Notes under the pieces: generated by a model | What the model saw: only the letters and a program-made list of their open reading frames with translations | The model's database searches: none | What the model was told of the DNA's origin: nothing | Made by a program: the position numbers and the translations under genes | Assembly: GCA_044868325.1 (NCBI GenBank) | Contig: JBIOWI010000137.1 | Location: 1-12,991 of the forward strand | Direction: 5' to 3' | Source of the DNA: AWTP1-13 sp044868325 | Lineage (GTDB): Bacteria > Pseudomonadota > Alphaproteobacteria > Rhizobiales > Hyphomicrobiaceae | DNA: 12,991 nucleotides | Shown: positions 1 through 7,472 of the stretch, in pieces | How positions within the stretch are numbered: the first letter of the stretch is position 1 | Layout: the number at the start of each line of letters is the position of its first letter

Positions 1-37
1 CGACCGCGCCGAGAACCTCCCACAGCGTCTGTGCCAT
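1..37 (-). CDS. 5' end of an unidentified gene, truncated by the window edge
   Basis: An ATG on the minus strand (CAT at 35-37) is preceded by GGAGG (complement of 45-49) with a 7-base spacer, a near-ideal ribosome binding site. The twelve visible codons read MAQTLWEVLGAV with no stop before the window edge. The fragment is too short to assign to a family. It would be transcribed divergently from the exported protein at 145, so the 107 bases between them should hold both promoters. The start call rests only on the ribosome binding site and the open frame. Confidence 0.55.
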   Translation of the reverse strand, partial: MAQTLWEVLGAV

Positions 38-144
38 CGAGCCACCTCCATCCCAGTGGCTCCGCTACAGAATCCGATTTGCGCCCCGTGTCAGCTACCA
101 AGCAGTGCGGTACTTTGAATCACCCTGTCAAGGAGGTGCCCAAT

Positions 145-606
145 ATGTGCGGAATCAGGATAGGTGGTATCATTGCGGCTGTCTTTCTGCTCAGCGCACC
201 CGCTTCTCCCGCCGACCGGTCGATTGGGCCGACGCCCCGGCATGAAGGTCCGGGCACCCGAGGGGCGCATGACGGGCATTTCATCGTCGCCGGAAACACC
301 GCTGGGCCGGGCGGCAAGCTCAGCATCCCGCAACCGCGGCCCACGTTTCAGCGCGCACCTGCGGGCGCGGGCGAGAGGGCTGCGACACGAGCCGCACAGG
401 ACGCCTGGCGTCAGCAACAGCTGCTGCAACAGCATGGGGCATCGGGCAAGCGGTATGGCCGACAGGACGCACGGCAGCGTGAATATTGTGAGCGCAACCC
501 GAAGAGCCGCCACTGCGGCTACCGGGGGGAGTCTTCCAGCAATTCTGGTGATACCTGCCAACAGAAGCCGCAGAGCAAGGCCTGTCTGGCGAAAAGGAAA
601 AGGTAG
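145..606 (+). CDS. Small basic exported protein with twin CxxxPxSxxC motifs
   Basis: This is a 153-residue protein of unknown function. The start is set by AAGGAGG at 130-136 ending 8 bases before the ATG; a longer reading to 31 lacks such a site. Residues 1-23 form a signal peptide: short basic start (R5), hydrophobic stretch GGIIAAVFLLSAPAS, then a probable cut near Ala23. The mature part is rich in Gly, Pro, Arg and Gln, with a Gln-rich stretch at 86-97 (AWRQQQLLQQHG), and is probably disordered. The C-terminus holds two copies of C-x3-P-x-S-x2-C, at 115-124 (CERNPKSRHC) and 138-147 (CQQKPQSKAC), then the very basic tail AKRKR. The paired cysteines suggest periplasmic disulfides or metal binding, but that is inference. 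Its signal region resembles that of the next gene, 66 bases downstream and probably co-transcribed. Confidence 0.75.
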   Translation: MCGIRIGGIIAAVFLLSAPASPADRSIGPTPRHEGPGTRGAHDGHFIVAGNTAGPGGKLSIPQPRPTFQRAPAGAGERAATRAAQDAWRQQQLLQQHGASGKRYGRQDARQREYCERNPKSRHCGYRGESSSNSGDTCQQKPQSKACLAKRKR

Positions 607-672
607 TCTCTAGCGGAACACGCAGCTCATTCGTTTGGGTCGAGCCGGATAGACTTCACTGGAGGCGCCACC

Positions 673-2037
673 ATGTACGGCCCCAGGACTGCTGGTATCC
701 TTGCGGCTGCCTTTTTGCTGATGGCCGTACCTGCCTCGGCTGCCGAACGCTCGGGCCCACCAACGGCCCGGCCGGAAGGCTGGCTGGTCAAGTCGGTTGA
801 CGAGCTCAGAAGCCCGCCTCCGCCCGCGAATGCGCGCGATGAGCTCAACGAGCTGAAGGCGATTGTGGCGAAGCGCACCGCCGACGATGTTGAGCGAATT
901 CGCTGGTGGTCGGTCGGCGGACCCGCATACCGCTGGAACGAGATTGCCGTCGGCGAGCTTCTCGACAACTTCGTGACACTGCCGCTGGCCGCTCGCCACC
1001 TCGCACTTCTGCATGCCGCGATGGACGATGCCGTGGCGGGGGCGTGGCACAACAAGCAAGCGTATGGCCGCCCTCGACCGAGCGAGGCCAATCCGTCTAT
1101 CAAGACAACTCTTCCCCCGCCTCCGGGCTCATCATATCCATCTGACTATGCGGCTGCGGCCGCGGCTGCAGCCGAGATTCTAGCCTACATCTTCCCGGCC
1201 CGGGCTGCCGACTTTGCAGCGCGTGCCGAGGAAGCGATGAAATCCCGCCTCTTGGCAGGGGTAGAATATCCAAGTGACGTTGCGGCGGGACGCGCTCTCG
1301 GACAGAAAGTTGCAGCCTTGGCGATTGCCCGAGGCAAGGCAGATGGCTCGGACGGGAAGTGGACCGGCAGCGTCCCCGATGGTCCGGACAAATGGAAGGG
1401 CACCAACCCTATCGCACCGCTGGCCGCGAGCTGGCGCCCCTGGGTGCTCACGCGTCAAGACGAGCTGCGCCCGCCGGCTCCGCCGGCGTTCGATTCCGAA
1501 CATGTCAAGCGCGACCTGGCCGAACTGAAAACGTTCCAGCGCACGCCCAAGTCCAATCATCGCGCGGTCTATTGGGAGGTCTTTGGTGGTGCACGCTCGT
1601 ATGCGCTGTGGAACGAGATTGCGCGCATGAAGCTCTTGGAATATGGCAGCACCTTCGACGCGCCGACTGCGGCACGACTGCTTGCAGTGCTCAACATCGC
1701 GTTCTTGGATGCCACTATCGCCTGCTGGGACGCGAAGTTTGAATACTGGTATATCCGACCTTCGCAGCTCGATGCCGAAGTCAAGCCGCTCTTCCCCCCA
1801 CCCAACTTTCCCAGCTATCCAGCCGCGCATGGCTGCCTGTCGACCGCGGTTACGACCGTGCTCGCGCATCTCTTTCCGCGCGACCGCGACCGGCTCCTGG
1901 CGCAAGGCAAGGAGGCCGCGGAAGCGCGCATTTGGGCGGGTATCCACTATCGCTTTGACATCGACGCGGGCCAAGCCATCGGGCGCAAGGTAGCGGAGAA
2001 GGTGCTGGCACAAGCGTTCGTGAGCCGGGCCCGGTGA
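673..2037 (+). CDS. Exported PAP2 / vanadium-haloperoxidase-like protein with duplicated domain
   Basis: This is a 454-residue PAP2-superfamily protein (acid phosphatase or vanadium-dependent haloperoxidase type). GGAGG at 661-665 supports the ATG. Residues 1-24 are a signal peptide ending ASAA, so it acts in the periplasm or outside. The mature part is two homologous halves, about 37-220 and 257-447. Shared landmarks are DEL-R-PP-PP, W-x-V/F-GG...Y-x-WNEIA, and a C-terminal R-x2-AG-x6-D-x3-G block. Copy 2 has the phosphate/vanadate-site elements: K355 and R362-P363, YPAAH with H386, R419 and H425. Copy 1 keeps K128, the RPRP at 133-136 and R192, but has Tyr159 where H386 aligns and Glu198 where H425 aligns. 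Only copy 2 therefore looks catalytic. The classic PSGH is PAAH here. Phosphatase versus haloperoxidase cannot be decided from the sequence. The first helix of copy 1's C-terminal part is a poly-Ala run (160-167). Confidence 0.88.
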   Translation: MYGPRTAGILAAAFLLMAVPASAAERSGPPTARPEGWLVKSVDELRSPPPPANARDELNELKAIVAKRTADDVERIRWWSVGGPAYRWNEIAVGELLDNFVTLPLAARHLALLHAAMDDAVAGAWHNKQAYGRPRPSEANPSIKTTLPPPPGSSYPSDYAAAAAAAAEILAYIFPARAADFAARAEEAMKSRLLAGVEYPSDVAAGRALGQKVAALAIARGKADGSDGKWTGSVPDGPDKWKGTNPIAPLAASWRPWVLTRQDELRPPAPPAFDSEHVKRDLAELKTFQRTPKSNHRAVYWEVFGGARSYALWNEIARMKLLEYGSTFDAPTAARLLAVLNIAFLDATIACWDAKFEYWYIRPSQLDAEVKPLFPPPNFPSYPAAHGCLSTAVTTVLAHLFPRDRDRLLAQGKEAAEARIWAGIHYRFDIDAGQAIGRKVAEKVLAQAFVSRAR

Positions 2038-2063
2038 GACAGCTTGTGGCACGAACTCACCGT

Positions 2064-2085
2064 CCGCTGCCCTGCACTGCAGCGG
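2064..2085 (+). terminator. Possible terminator hairpin after the PAP2-like gene
   Basis: A perfect 7-base-pair stem (CCGCTGC at 2064-2070, GCAGCGG at 2079-2085) with an 8-base loop lies 26 bases after the stop codon. There is no T run after it, so it is not a textbook intrinsic terminator. It could slow polymerase or protect the 3' end. Confidence 0.3.
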
Positions 2086-2135
2086 CTGTGAAAGGCAGTT
2101 CTGGCGTGTGCCCAATTGAGTAGAGACCCTGGGCG

Positions 2136-2150
2136 ATGCGACTGTCGCAT
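2136..2150. repeat. 15-bp palindrome next to the hairpin repeat
   Basis: ATGCGAC T GTCGCAT is a perfect 7-base inverted repeat with a one-base centre. It directly adjoins the hairpin repeat that starts at 2152. A related GTCGCATGG string recurs at about 2195-2203 on the far side of that hairpin, so the two may mark the edges of one element. Confidence 0.4.
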
Positions 2151-2151
2151 G

Positions 2152-2179
2152 GCGGGTTAGGCGCTTCGCGCCGACCCGC
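2152..2179. repeat. Dispersed hairpin repeat, copy 1
   Basis: The left arm is GCGGGTTAGGCGC, the loop TTC, and the right arm GCGCCGACCCGC, forming a long GC-rich stem with a small mismatch. The GGGTTA arm matches the copies near 8786, 12283, 12343 and 12815. It lies between the convergent ends of the PAP2-like gene and the acyl-CoA dehydrogenase, where a two-way transcription barrier would be useful. Confidence 0.6.
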
Positions 2180-2222
2180 ACGCCCTATGTGCAGTCGCAT
2201 GGGCGGGCTCCCACGACAGGCC

Positions 2223-3410
<1,188 letters not shown>

Positions 3411-3562
3411 GAGATAGCTCCCGAAAATCGCCCTGGAAGGCACCTTGTAGGCAAGCTTCCCCGACTGCACCAACGCTTGGCGGCTTGGCCAGGGTCGGTT
3501 CTCAGCGCCTTGCTGCCGAAGCTCTGCACGTCCTGCGGTGAGGTTCGATCCTTCAGACCTCG

Positions 3563-3591
3563 TTGACAAATGGCATTTTTGCAACAGATAT
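3563..3591 (+). promoter_or_regulatory. Candidate promoter with overlapping operator
   Basis: TTGACA at 3563-3568 matches the sigma-70 -35 consensus exactly; 17 bases later is AGATAT (3586-3591), a poor -10 match. Overlapping it is an imperfect inverted repeat, TTGACAAA (3563-3570) and TTTTGCAA (3577-3584), with 6 of 8 symmetric positions. That size suits a MarR-type dimer. Assignment to the MarR protein encoded at 7469 is inference. It lies 153 bases upstream of the acyl-CoA dehydrogenase start, and on the opposite strand 235 bases upstream of the lipoprotein start. Confidence 0.35.
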
Positions 3592-3725
3592 CGGGTGCCT
3601 GCCTGCCGACAAATTGCAGTCTACCAACAGTCACAATTGACAGCTGTAATGGCGCATAGTGAGCGGAGGGGCGCTCGCGATCGATGGGGCCCGCCGGGGG
3701 TGAGATCAGTAAACAGGCGTAAGAG

Positions 3726-3757
3726 GCGCTTCAAGCGCTAGCGCGGCCGGCCGCGCT
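3726..3757. repeat. Two adjacent perfect palindromes
   Basis: GCGCTT C AAGCGC (3726-3738) is followed one base later by the 18-bp perfect palindrome AGCGCGGCCGGCCGCGCT (3740-3757). The second could form a cruciform or a very stable hairpin. There is no following T run. They lie 68 bases before the lipoprotein start, inside its probable leader, so they could be a regulatory structure, a transcription stop, or a remnant of a repeat. Confidence 0.6.
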
Positions 3758-3825
3758 TGGGGAAGGCGGATGTTGTTCCGGTAATCGAGTTCATTGCGTC
3801 GTGACGAAATCGAAAGGAGACGGAA

Positions 3826-3957
3826 ATGCGGATCGTCCTTGCAATCGCGCTGGTGGCATCGCTTCTCGCGGGCTGTGGCATGGGCGCGGGCAGCCCCCAG
3901 TGGTCAGAGAAGGCCTGGGAGGACTCCCAGAGATCGGGCCAGATGGGAGGACCATGA
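3826..3957 (+). CDS. Small lipoprotein (43 residues), function unknown
   Basis: ATG at 3826 is preceded by AAGGAG at 3813-3818 with a 7-base spacer. The product is MRIVLAIALVASLLAGCGMG... and ends QMGGP. Residues 1-16 are a lipoprotein signal: R2, a hydrophobic core, and the lipobox L14-A15-G16-C17, giving a 27-residue lipid-anchored mature peptide. The mature part contains two Trp (W26 and W31) in an acidic/polar stretch, then Gly-rich sequence. The residue after Cys17 is Gly, so no inner-membrane-retention Asp is seen; outer-membrane placement is likely if the Lol rule holds here. I recognise no family. The gene is easily missed by length filters, but the ribosome site, signal and lipobox agree. 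Confidence 0.75.
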   Translation: MRIVLAIALVASLLAGCGMGAGSPQWSEKAWEDSQRSGQMGGP

Positions 3958-4087
3958 TACCGGGCAACACGGGAAGATAGGGCGGCAGAAAGCGCACTCG
4001 GCTCCGGTGCTGGCAATGGCTTACGGGACTATGGCGAGCTTGTGCGCCGATCCGGAGGCCTGCCCCTTCCAGCACTCCCATGCTTGA

Positions 4088-4109
4088 CCAGAGTTGGGGC
4101 CAGAGTTGG
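4088..4109. repeat. 12-base-period direct repeat
   Basis: CCAGAGTTGG occurs at 4088-4097 and again at 4100-4109, separated by GG. The same GGGGCCA-type unit with 12-base period recurs at 6657-6678, inside the 3' end of the flavoenzyme gene. Confidence 0.5.
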
Positions 4110-4151
4110 TGTAGGCGGGGCGCTGCAATCCTTGCGGAGCCCTGCAGTTCT

Positions 4152-4181
4152 ACCGCAGAGACCGCAGAGAACGGCAGAAAC
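4152..4181. repeat. Short CGCAGAGA-type direct repeats
   Basis: ACCGCAGAG occurs at 4152-4160 and 4161-4169, followed by a degenerate third unit AACGGCAGAA. Similar intergenic arrays of CCACAGAGA-like units are known in several bacterial genomes; membership of that group is inference. Confidence 0.4.
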
Positions 4182-4273
4182 AGGCGCAGCGTGGCCGCCT
4201 GTATTCCGGCAGCTTCCGGAACACAGTGAGAGTTGTGCGGCCTGCGCTTCATTGCTGCGGTGACGCGAGCCAA

Positions 4274-4318
4274 GCTTGGCGCCAAGCAAGGGGCAAGAAC
4301 TAGTTTATACTTGAAATA
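4274..4318 (+). promoter_or_regulatory. Probable promoter/operator of the aromatic-CoA operon
   Basis: A perfect 14-bp palindrome, GCTTGGCGCCAAGC (4274-4287), is followed by TATACT at 4306-4311, which matches the -10 consensus at 5 of 6 positions. No -35 is visible at the normal distance, which would fit an activator-dependent or regulated promoter. The leader would run about 55 bases to the TTG start at 4375. Control by the operon's own MarR protein is inference. Confidence 0.4.
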
Positions 4319-4374
4319 TCGGTCTCGCCGGGGCAGGTTGGGGAGCCGAAGTCCCTGACCGATCGGAGGCGTCG

Positions 4375-6702
4375 TTGCGCGTTGCCTGTCTCGGCGGAGG
4401 GCCGGCGGGCCTTTACTTCGCCATCGCCATGAAGCTGCGCGATGCCCGCCACGACGTGGTGGTGGTGGAGCGCAACCGGCCCTACGACACGTTCGGCTGG
4501 GGCGTGGTGCTCTCGGACGAGACGCTCGCCAACCTGAAGGCGGCCGACCCCGTGAGCGCCGCCGAGATCGCCCGCGGCTTCGTCTACTGGGACGACATCG
4601 CCACCCACTACCGCGGCACCGTCGCGCGCTCCTCGGGGCACGGCTTCTGCGGCATCGGCCGCAAGCGGCTCCTCAATATCCTGCAGGACCGGGCGCGGGC
4701 GCTGGGCGTGGAGCTGCAGTTCGAGACCGAGTTCGACGGGCTGGAGCCTTATCGCGGCTACGACCTGATCGTGGCCGCCGACGGCGCCAACTCCAAGGTG
4801 CGCAGCGCGCTGGCGCACGTGTTCAGGCCCGACATCGAGGCGCGGCGCACCAAGTACATCTGGCTCGGCACGCAGCAGAAATTCGACGACGCCTTCACCT
4901 TCGTCTTCGAGGAAACCGACAAGGGCTGGATCTGGGCGCACGCCTACCAGTTCGAGCCGGAGACGGCGACCTTCATCGTCGAGTGCTCCGAGCCGACCTG
5001 GCGCAACCTCGGATTCGACCGCATGGGCCAGGAGGAGACGCTGGCCGCGTGCGAGCGGATCTTCGCGAGGACTCTCGGCGGCAACCGGCTGATGACCAAC
5101 GCGCGGCACCTGCGCGGCTCGGCCTGGCTCAACTTCAACCGTGTGCTGTGCGGTGCCTGGAGCCACGAGAACGTCGTGCTGATGGGCGACGCGGCGGCCA
5201 CCGCGCATTTCTCCGTGGGGTCCGGGACGAAGCTGGCGCTGGAGAGCGCCATCGCGCTGGCCGAGTATCTCCACACCGAGCCCACCATGGCCGCGGCCTT
5301 CCGGCGCTACGAGGAGGACCGGCGCACCCAGGTGCTGCGCCTGCAGAGCGCCGCGCGCAACTCCACGGAATGGTTCGAGGACGTGGAGCGGTACTTCGGT
5401 CTGCACCCGGTCCAGTTCAACTATTCCCTGCTGACACGGTCGCAGCGCATCTCCCACGAGAACCTGCGCCAACGCGACAGGGCGTGGCTGGAGGGCGCCG
5501 AGATGTGGTTCGAGGAGCAGGCGACGGGCCACAAGCCCGCACCAGGGCCCAACGCCGTGCGCCCGCCGATGTTCACGCCGTTCTCCTTGCGCGGGATGCA
5601 CCTGAAGAACCGCGTCGTGGTCTCGCCGATGGCGCAATACAAGGCCGTGGACGGCGCGCCCACGGACTGGCACCTGGTCCACCTCGCCGAGCGCGCCAAG
5701 GGCGGGGCGGGGCTCGTCGTCACGGAAATGACGTGCGTGTCGCCGGAGGGGCGCATCACGCCCGGCTGCACGGGCCTCTATGCGCCCGAGCACGAGGCGG
5801 CCTGGAAGCGCATCGTCGACTTCGTGCACGCCGAGACCGACGCCAGGATCGCCATCCAGCTCGGGCACTCCGGCCCCAAGGGCTCCACCCAGCTCGGCTG
5901 GGAGGAGATGGATGCGCCCCTCCCGTCGGGCAACTGGGAGCCGATGGCCCCCTCGCCGGTGCCATGGTCGCCGCGCAACCAGGTGCCGCGCTCCATGACG
6001 CGGGGCGACATGGAGCGGGTGCTGGGCGAGTACGTGGCGGCGACCAGGATGGCCGAGCGGGCCGGCTTCGACATGCTGGAGCTGCACTATGCCCACGGCT
6101 ATCTCCTGTCGGCGTTCATCACGCCGCTGACGAACCGGCGCACCGACGGCTACGGCGGCTCGCTGGAGAACCGCATGCGCTTCCCGCTGGAGGTGCACCG
6201 CGCCGTGCGAGCGGTGTGGCCCGAGTCCAAGCCGATCTCGGTGCGCATCTCCGCCAACGACTGGGTGGGCAGCCATGGCATCACGCCCGCCGACGCTGTG
6301 GAGATCGCGCGCCTCCTGAAGCGCGAGGGCGTGGACATCATCGACGTGTCGGCCGGCCAGACCTCGATCGAGGCGAGGCCCGTGTACGGCCGCATGTTCC
6401 AGACGCCGTTCTCCGACCGCATCCGCAACGAGGTGGGCATCGCCACCATGGCGGTGGGCAACATCACCGAGGCCGACCACGTCAACTCGATCCTGATGGC
6501 CGGCCGGGCCGATCTCGTCTGCCTCGCGCGCCCGCACCTGGCCGACCCGTACTGGACGCTGCACGCCGCCGCCCGCGCCGGCTACACCGGCGCGACGTGG
6601 CCCAAGCCGTACCTGGCAGGGCGCGACCAGCTCTACCGGCTGGCCGCCAGGGGCGGGACTGGGGCCAAGACTGGGGCCGAGGCCGGAACGGAGCGGGTGT
6701 AA
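4375..6702 (+). CDS. 2-Aminobenzoyl-CoA monooxygenase/reductase or salicylyl-CoA 5-hydroxylase/oxidoreductase
   Basis: This is a 775-residue two-domain flavoprotein. The start is TTG, supported by GGAGG at 4365-4369 five bases before it and by the FAD-binding strand beginning at residue 2. Domain 1 (about 1-385) is an FAD aromatic hydroxylase: GGGPAG at 7-12, ADGANSKVR at 135-143, and LMGDAAATAHFS at 269-280. Domain 2 (about 395-755) is an old-yellow-enzyme-type FMN oxidoreductase: PMAQY at 418-422, QLGHSGPKG at 495-503, H571-x2-H574 in HYAHGYLL, the RRTDGYGGSLENR signature at 588-600, and SVRIS at 622-626. The same fusion in Azoarcus evansii (AbmA) turns 2-aminobenzoyl-CoA plus O2 and NADH into 2-amino-5-oxocyclohex-1-ene-carboxyl-CoA. 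Many relatives are named salicylyl-CoA 5-hydroxylase, so the substrate remains open. The Gly/Thr-rich C-tail (760-775) comes from a 12-base repeat. The TAA overlaps the next gene's ATG. Confidence 0.9.
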   Translation: MRVACLGGGPAGLYFAIAMKLRDARHDVVVVERNRPYDTFGWGVVLSDETLANLKAADPVSAAEIARGFVYWDDIATHYRGTVARSSGHGFCGIGRKRLLNILQDRARALGVELQFETEFDGLEPYRGYDLIVAADGANSKVRSALAHVFRPDIEARRTKYIWLGTQQKFDDAFTFVFEETDKGWIWAHAYQFEPETATFIVECSEPTWRNLGFDRMGQEETLAACERIFARTLGGNRLMTNARHLRGSAWLNFNRVLCGAWSHENVVLMGDAAATAHFSVGSGTKLALESAIALAEYLHTEPTMAAAFRRYEEDRRTQVLRLQSAARNSTEWFEDVERYFGLHPVQFNYSLLTRSQRISHENLRQRDRAWLEGAEMWFEEQATGHKPAPGPNAVRPPMFTPFSLRGMHLKNRVVVSPMAQYKAVDGAPTDWHLVHLAERAKGGAGLVVTEMTCVSPEGRITPGCTGLYAPEHEAAWKRIVDFVHAETDARIAIQLGHSGPKGSTQLGWEEMDAPLPSGNWEPMAPSPVPWSPRNQVPRSMTRGDMERVLGEYVAATRMAERAGFDMLELHYAHGYLLSAFITPLTNRRTDGYGGSLENRMRFPLEVHRAVRAVWPESKPISVRISANDWVGSHGITPADAVEIARLLKREGVDIIDVSAGQTSIEARPVYGRMFQTPFSDRIRNEVGIATMAVGNITEADHVNSILMAGRADLVCLARPHLADPYWTLHAAARAGYTGATWPKPYLAGRDQLYRLAARGGTGAKTGAEAGTERV
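6657..6678. repeat. 12-base direct repeat within the flavoenzyme 3' end
   Basis: GACTGGGGCC occurs at 6657-6666 and 6669-6678, a 12-base period encoding the tail units TGAK and TGAE. It resembles the intergenic repeat at 4088-4109. Confidence 0.5.
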
Positions 6703-7472
6703 TGTCGCGGGTTCTGGAAAACAGGCACGCACTGATCACCGGCGGCGGCACCGGTATCGGCGCGGCCATCGCCGTGGCGTTGTCTGCGGCCGGCGCCGCC
6801 GTGTCGCTCGCCGGGCGCCGTGCTGCGCCCCTGGAGGAGGTGGCGGAGAACCTCGACCGCGCCTGCGCCATCGTTGCCGACGTGACCCGCGAGGACGACA
6901 CCGCCGCCATGGTGGAGGCCGCGCGAGCGGCCTACGGCCCTATCGACATCCTGGTGGCCAATGCTGGCGCAGCGGAAAGCGCGCCGGTCGGCAAGCTGGA
7001 CCTGGCGCACTGGCAGCGCATGCTCGGCGTGAACCTCACCGGAGCTTTCCTGAGCGCCAAGGCGGCGCTGCCCGACCTCACCCGGCCAGGCGCCGGCGCC
7101 AGCCGGATCGTCTTCATCGCCTCCACCGCCGGGCTCAAGGGCTACCCTTATGTGGCCGCCTACTGCGCCGCCAAGCATGGCGCCGTAGGGCTGGCGCGCG
7201 CGCTGGCGGCCGAGCTGGCCTCTACCGGTGTAACGGTGAACGCCGTCTGCCCCGGCTTCACGGAGACGCCGCTGCTGGAAGCCTCCCTTGCCAACATCGC
7301 CGCCAAGACGGGGCGCTCGCACGAGGAGGCCCATGCCGAGCTGCAGCGGCTCAACCCGCAGGGCCGGTTCGTCAGGCTCGAGGAGGTCGCGGGCACCGTC
7401 CTGTGGCTGTGCACCCCGGCTGCCCAGGCGGTCACAGGGCAGGCTATCTCGGTCTCGGGGGGAGAGGTATGA
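6702..7472 (+). CDS. Short-chain dehydrogenase/reductase (SDR)
   Basis: This is a 256-residue classical SDR with an NAD(P)-dependent alcohol/ketone oxidoreductase fold. The cofactor motif TGGGTGIG is at 13-20, NAG at 87-89, catalytic N111, S141, Y154 and K158 (YCAAK), and PGFTETP at 184-190. D60-V61 in the conserved DV position supports normal adenine binding. ATG overlaps the upstream stop as TAATG, so it is translationally coupled to the flavoenzyme. In this setting it probably oxidises a hydroxyacyl-CoA or reduces the ring keto group formed by the flavoenzyme. Relatives in such clusters are often named 3-hydroxyacyl-CoA dehydrogenase; the direction and substrate are inferred. Confidence 0.92.
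   Translation: MSRVLENRHALITGGGTGIGAAIAVALSAAGAAVSLAGRRAAPLEEVAENLDRACAIVADVTREDDTAAMVEAARAAYGPIDILVANAGAAESAPVGKLDLAHWQRMLGVNLTGAFLSAKAALPDLTRPGAGASRIVFIASTAGLKGYPYVAAYCAAKHGAVGLARALAAELASTGVTVNAVCPGFTETPLLEASLANIAAKTGRSHEEAHAELQRLNPQGRFVRLEEVAGTVLWLCTPAAQAVTGQAISVSGGEV

Larger units (their letters stand above)
3411..3825. other. Intergenic region upstream of the acyl-CoA dehydrogenase and the small lipoprotein
   Basis: No convincing gene is present in these 415 bases. The stretch at 3555-3660 is AT-richer than its surroundings and holds two TTGACA strings (3563 and 3637), an imperfect inverted repeat at 3563-3584, and the palindrome ACAGCTGT at 3640-3647. The stretch at 3726-3757 holds two adjacent strong palindromes. 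It probably contains the promoters for both flanking genes. Confidence 0.5.
3958..4374. other. Intergenic leader region of the aromatic-CoA operon
   Basis: No gene with a good start and family resemblance is visible in these 417 bases. It contains a 12-base-period direct repeat at 4088-4109, a 9-base-period repeat of ACCGCAGAG at 4152-4169, a 14-bp palindrome at 4274-4287, and an AT-rich promoter-like stretch at 4300-4320. The transcription start for the operon is most likely here. Confidence 0.5.

Noticed and set aside
1180..2181. Minus-strand 333-codon frame opposite the PAP2-like gene
   Set aside because: It is an antisense shadow without ribosome site or motifs; the duplicated domain structure is on the plus strand.
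4029..4289. Minus-strand 86-codon frame in the operon leader
   Set aside because: Its sequence derives from short direct repeats (APTLAPTL, CGLCGRT) and there is no convincing start; it is better explained as repeat-rich intergenic DNA.
4983..6701. Plus-strand frame that would extend the SDR upstream by 573 codons
   Set aside because: It overlaps the flavoenzyme out of frame and is Arg/Ala/Gly-rich without motifs. The SDR has a good start at 6702.
4300..6732. Long minus-strand open frame of 810 codons opposite the flavoenzyme
   Set aside because: It is an antisense shadow in GC-rich coding DNA. Its translation is Arg/His/Gly/Val-rich low-complexity sequence with no family motif, while the plus strand has full two-domain homology marks.
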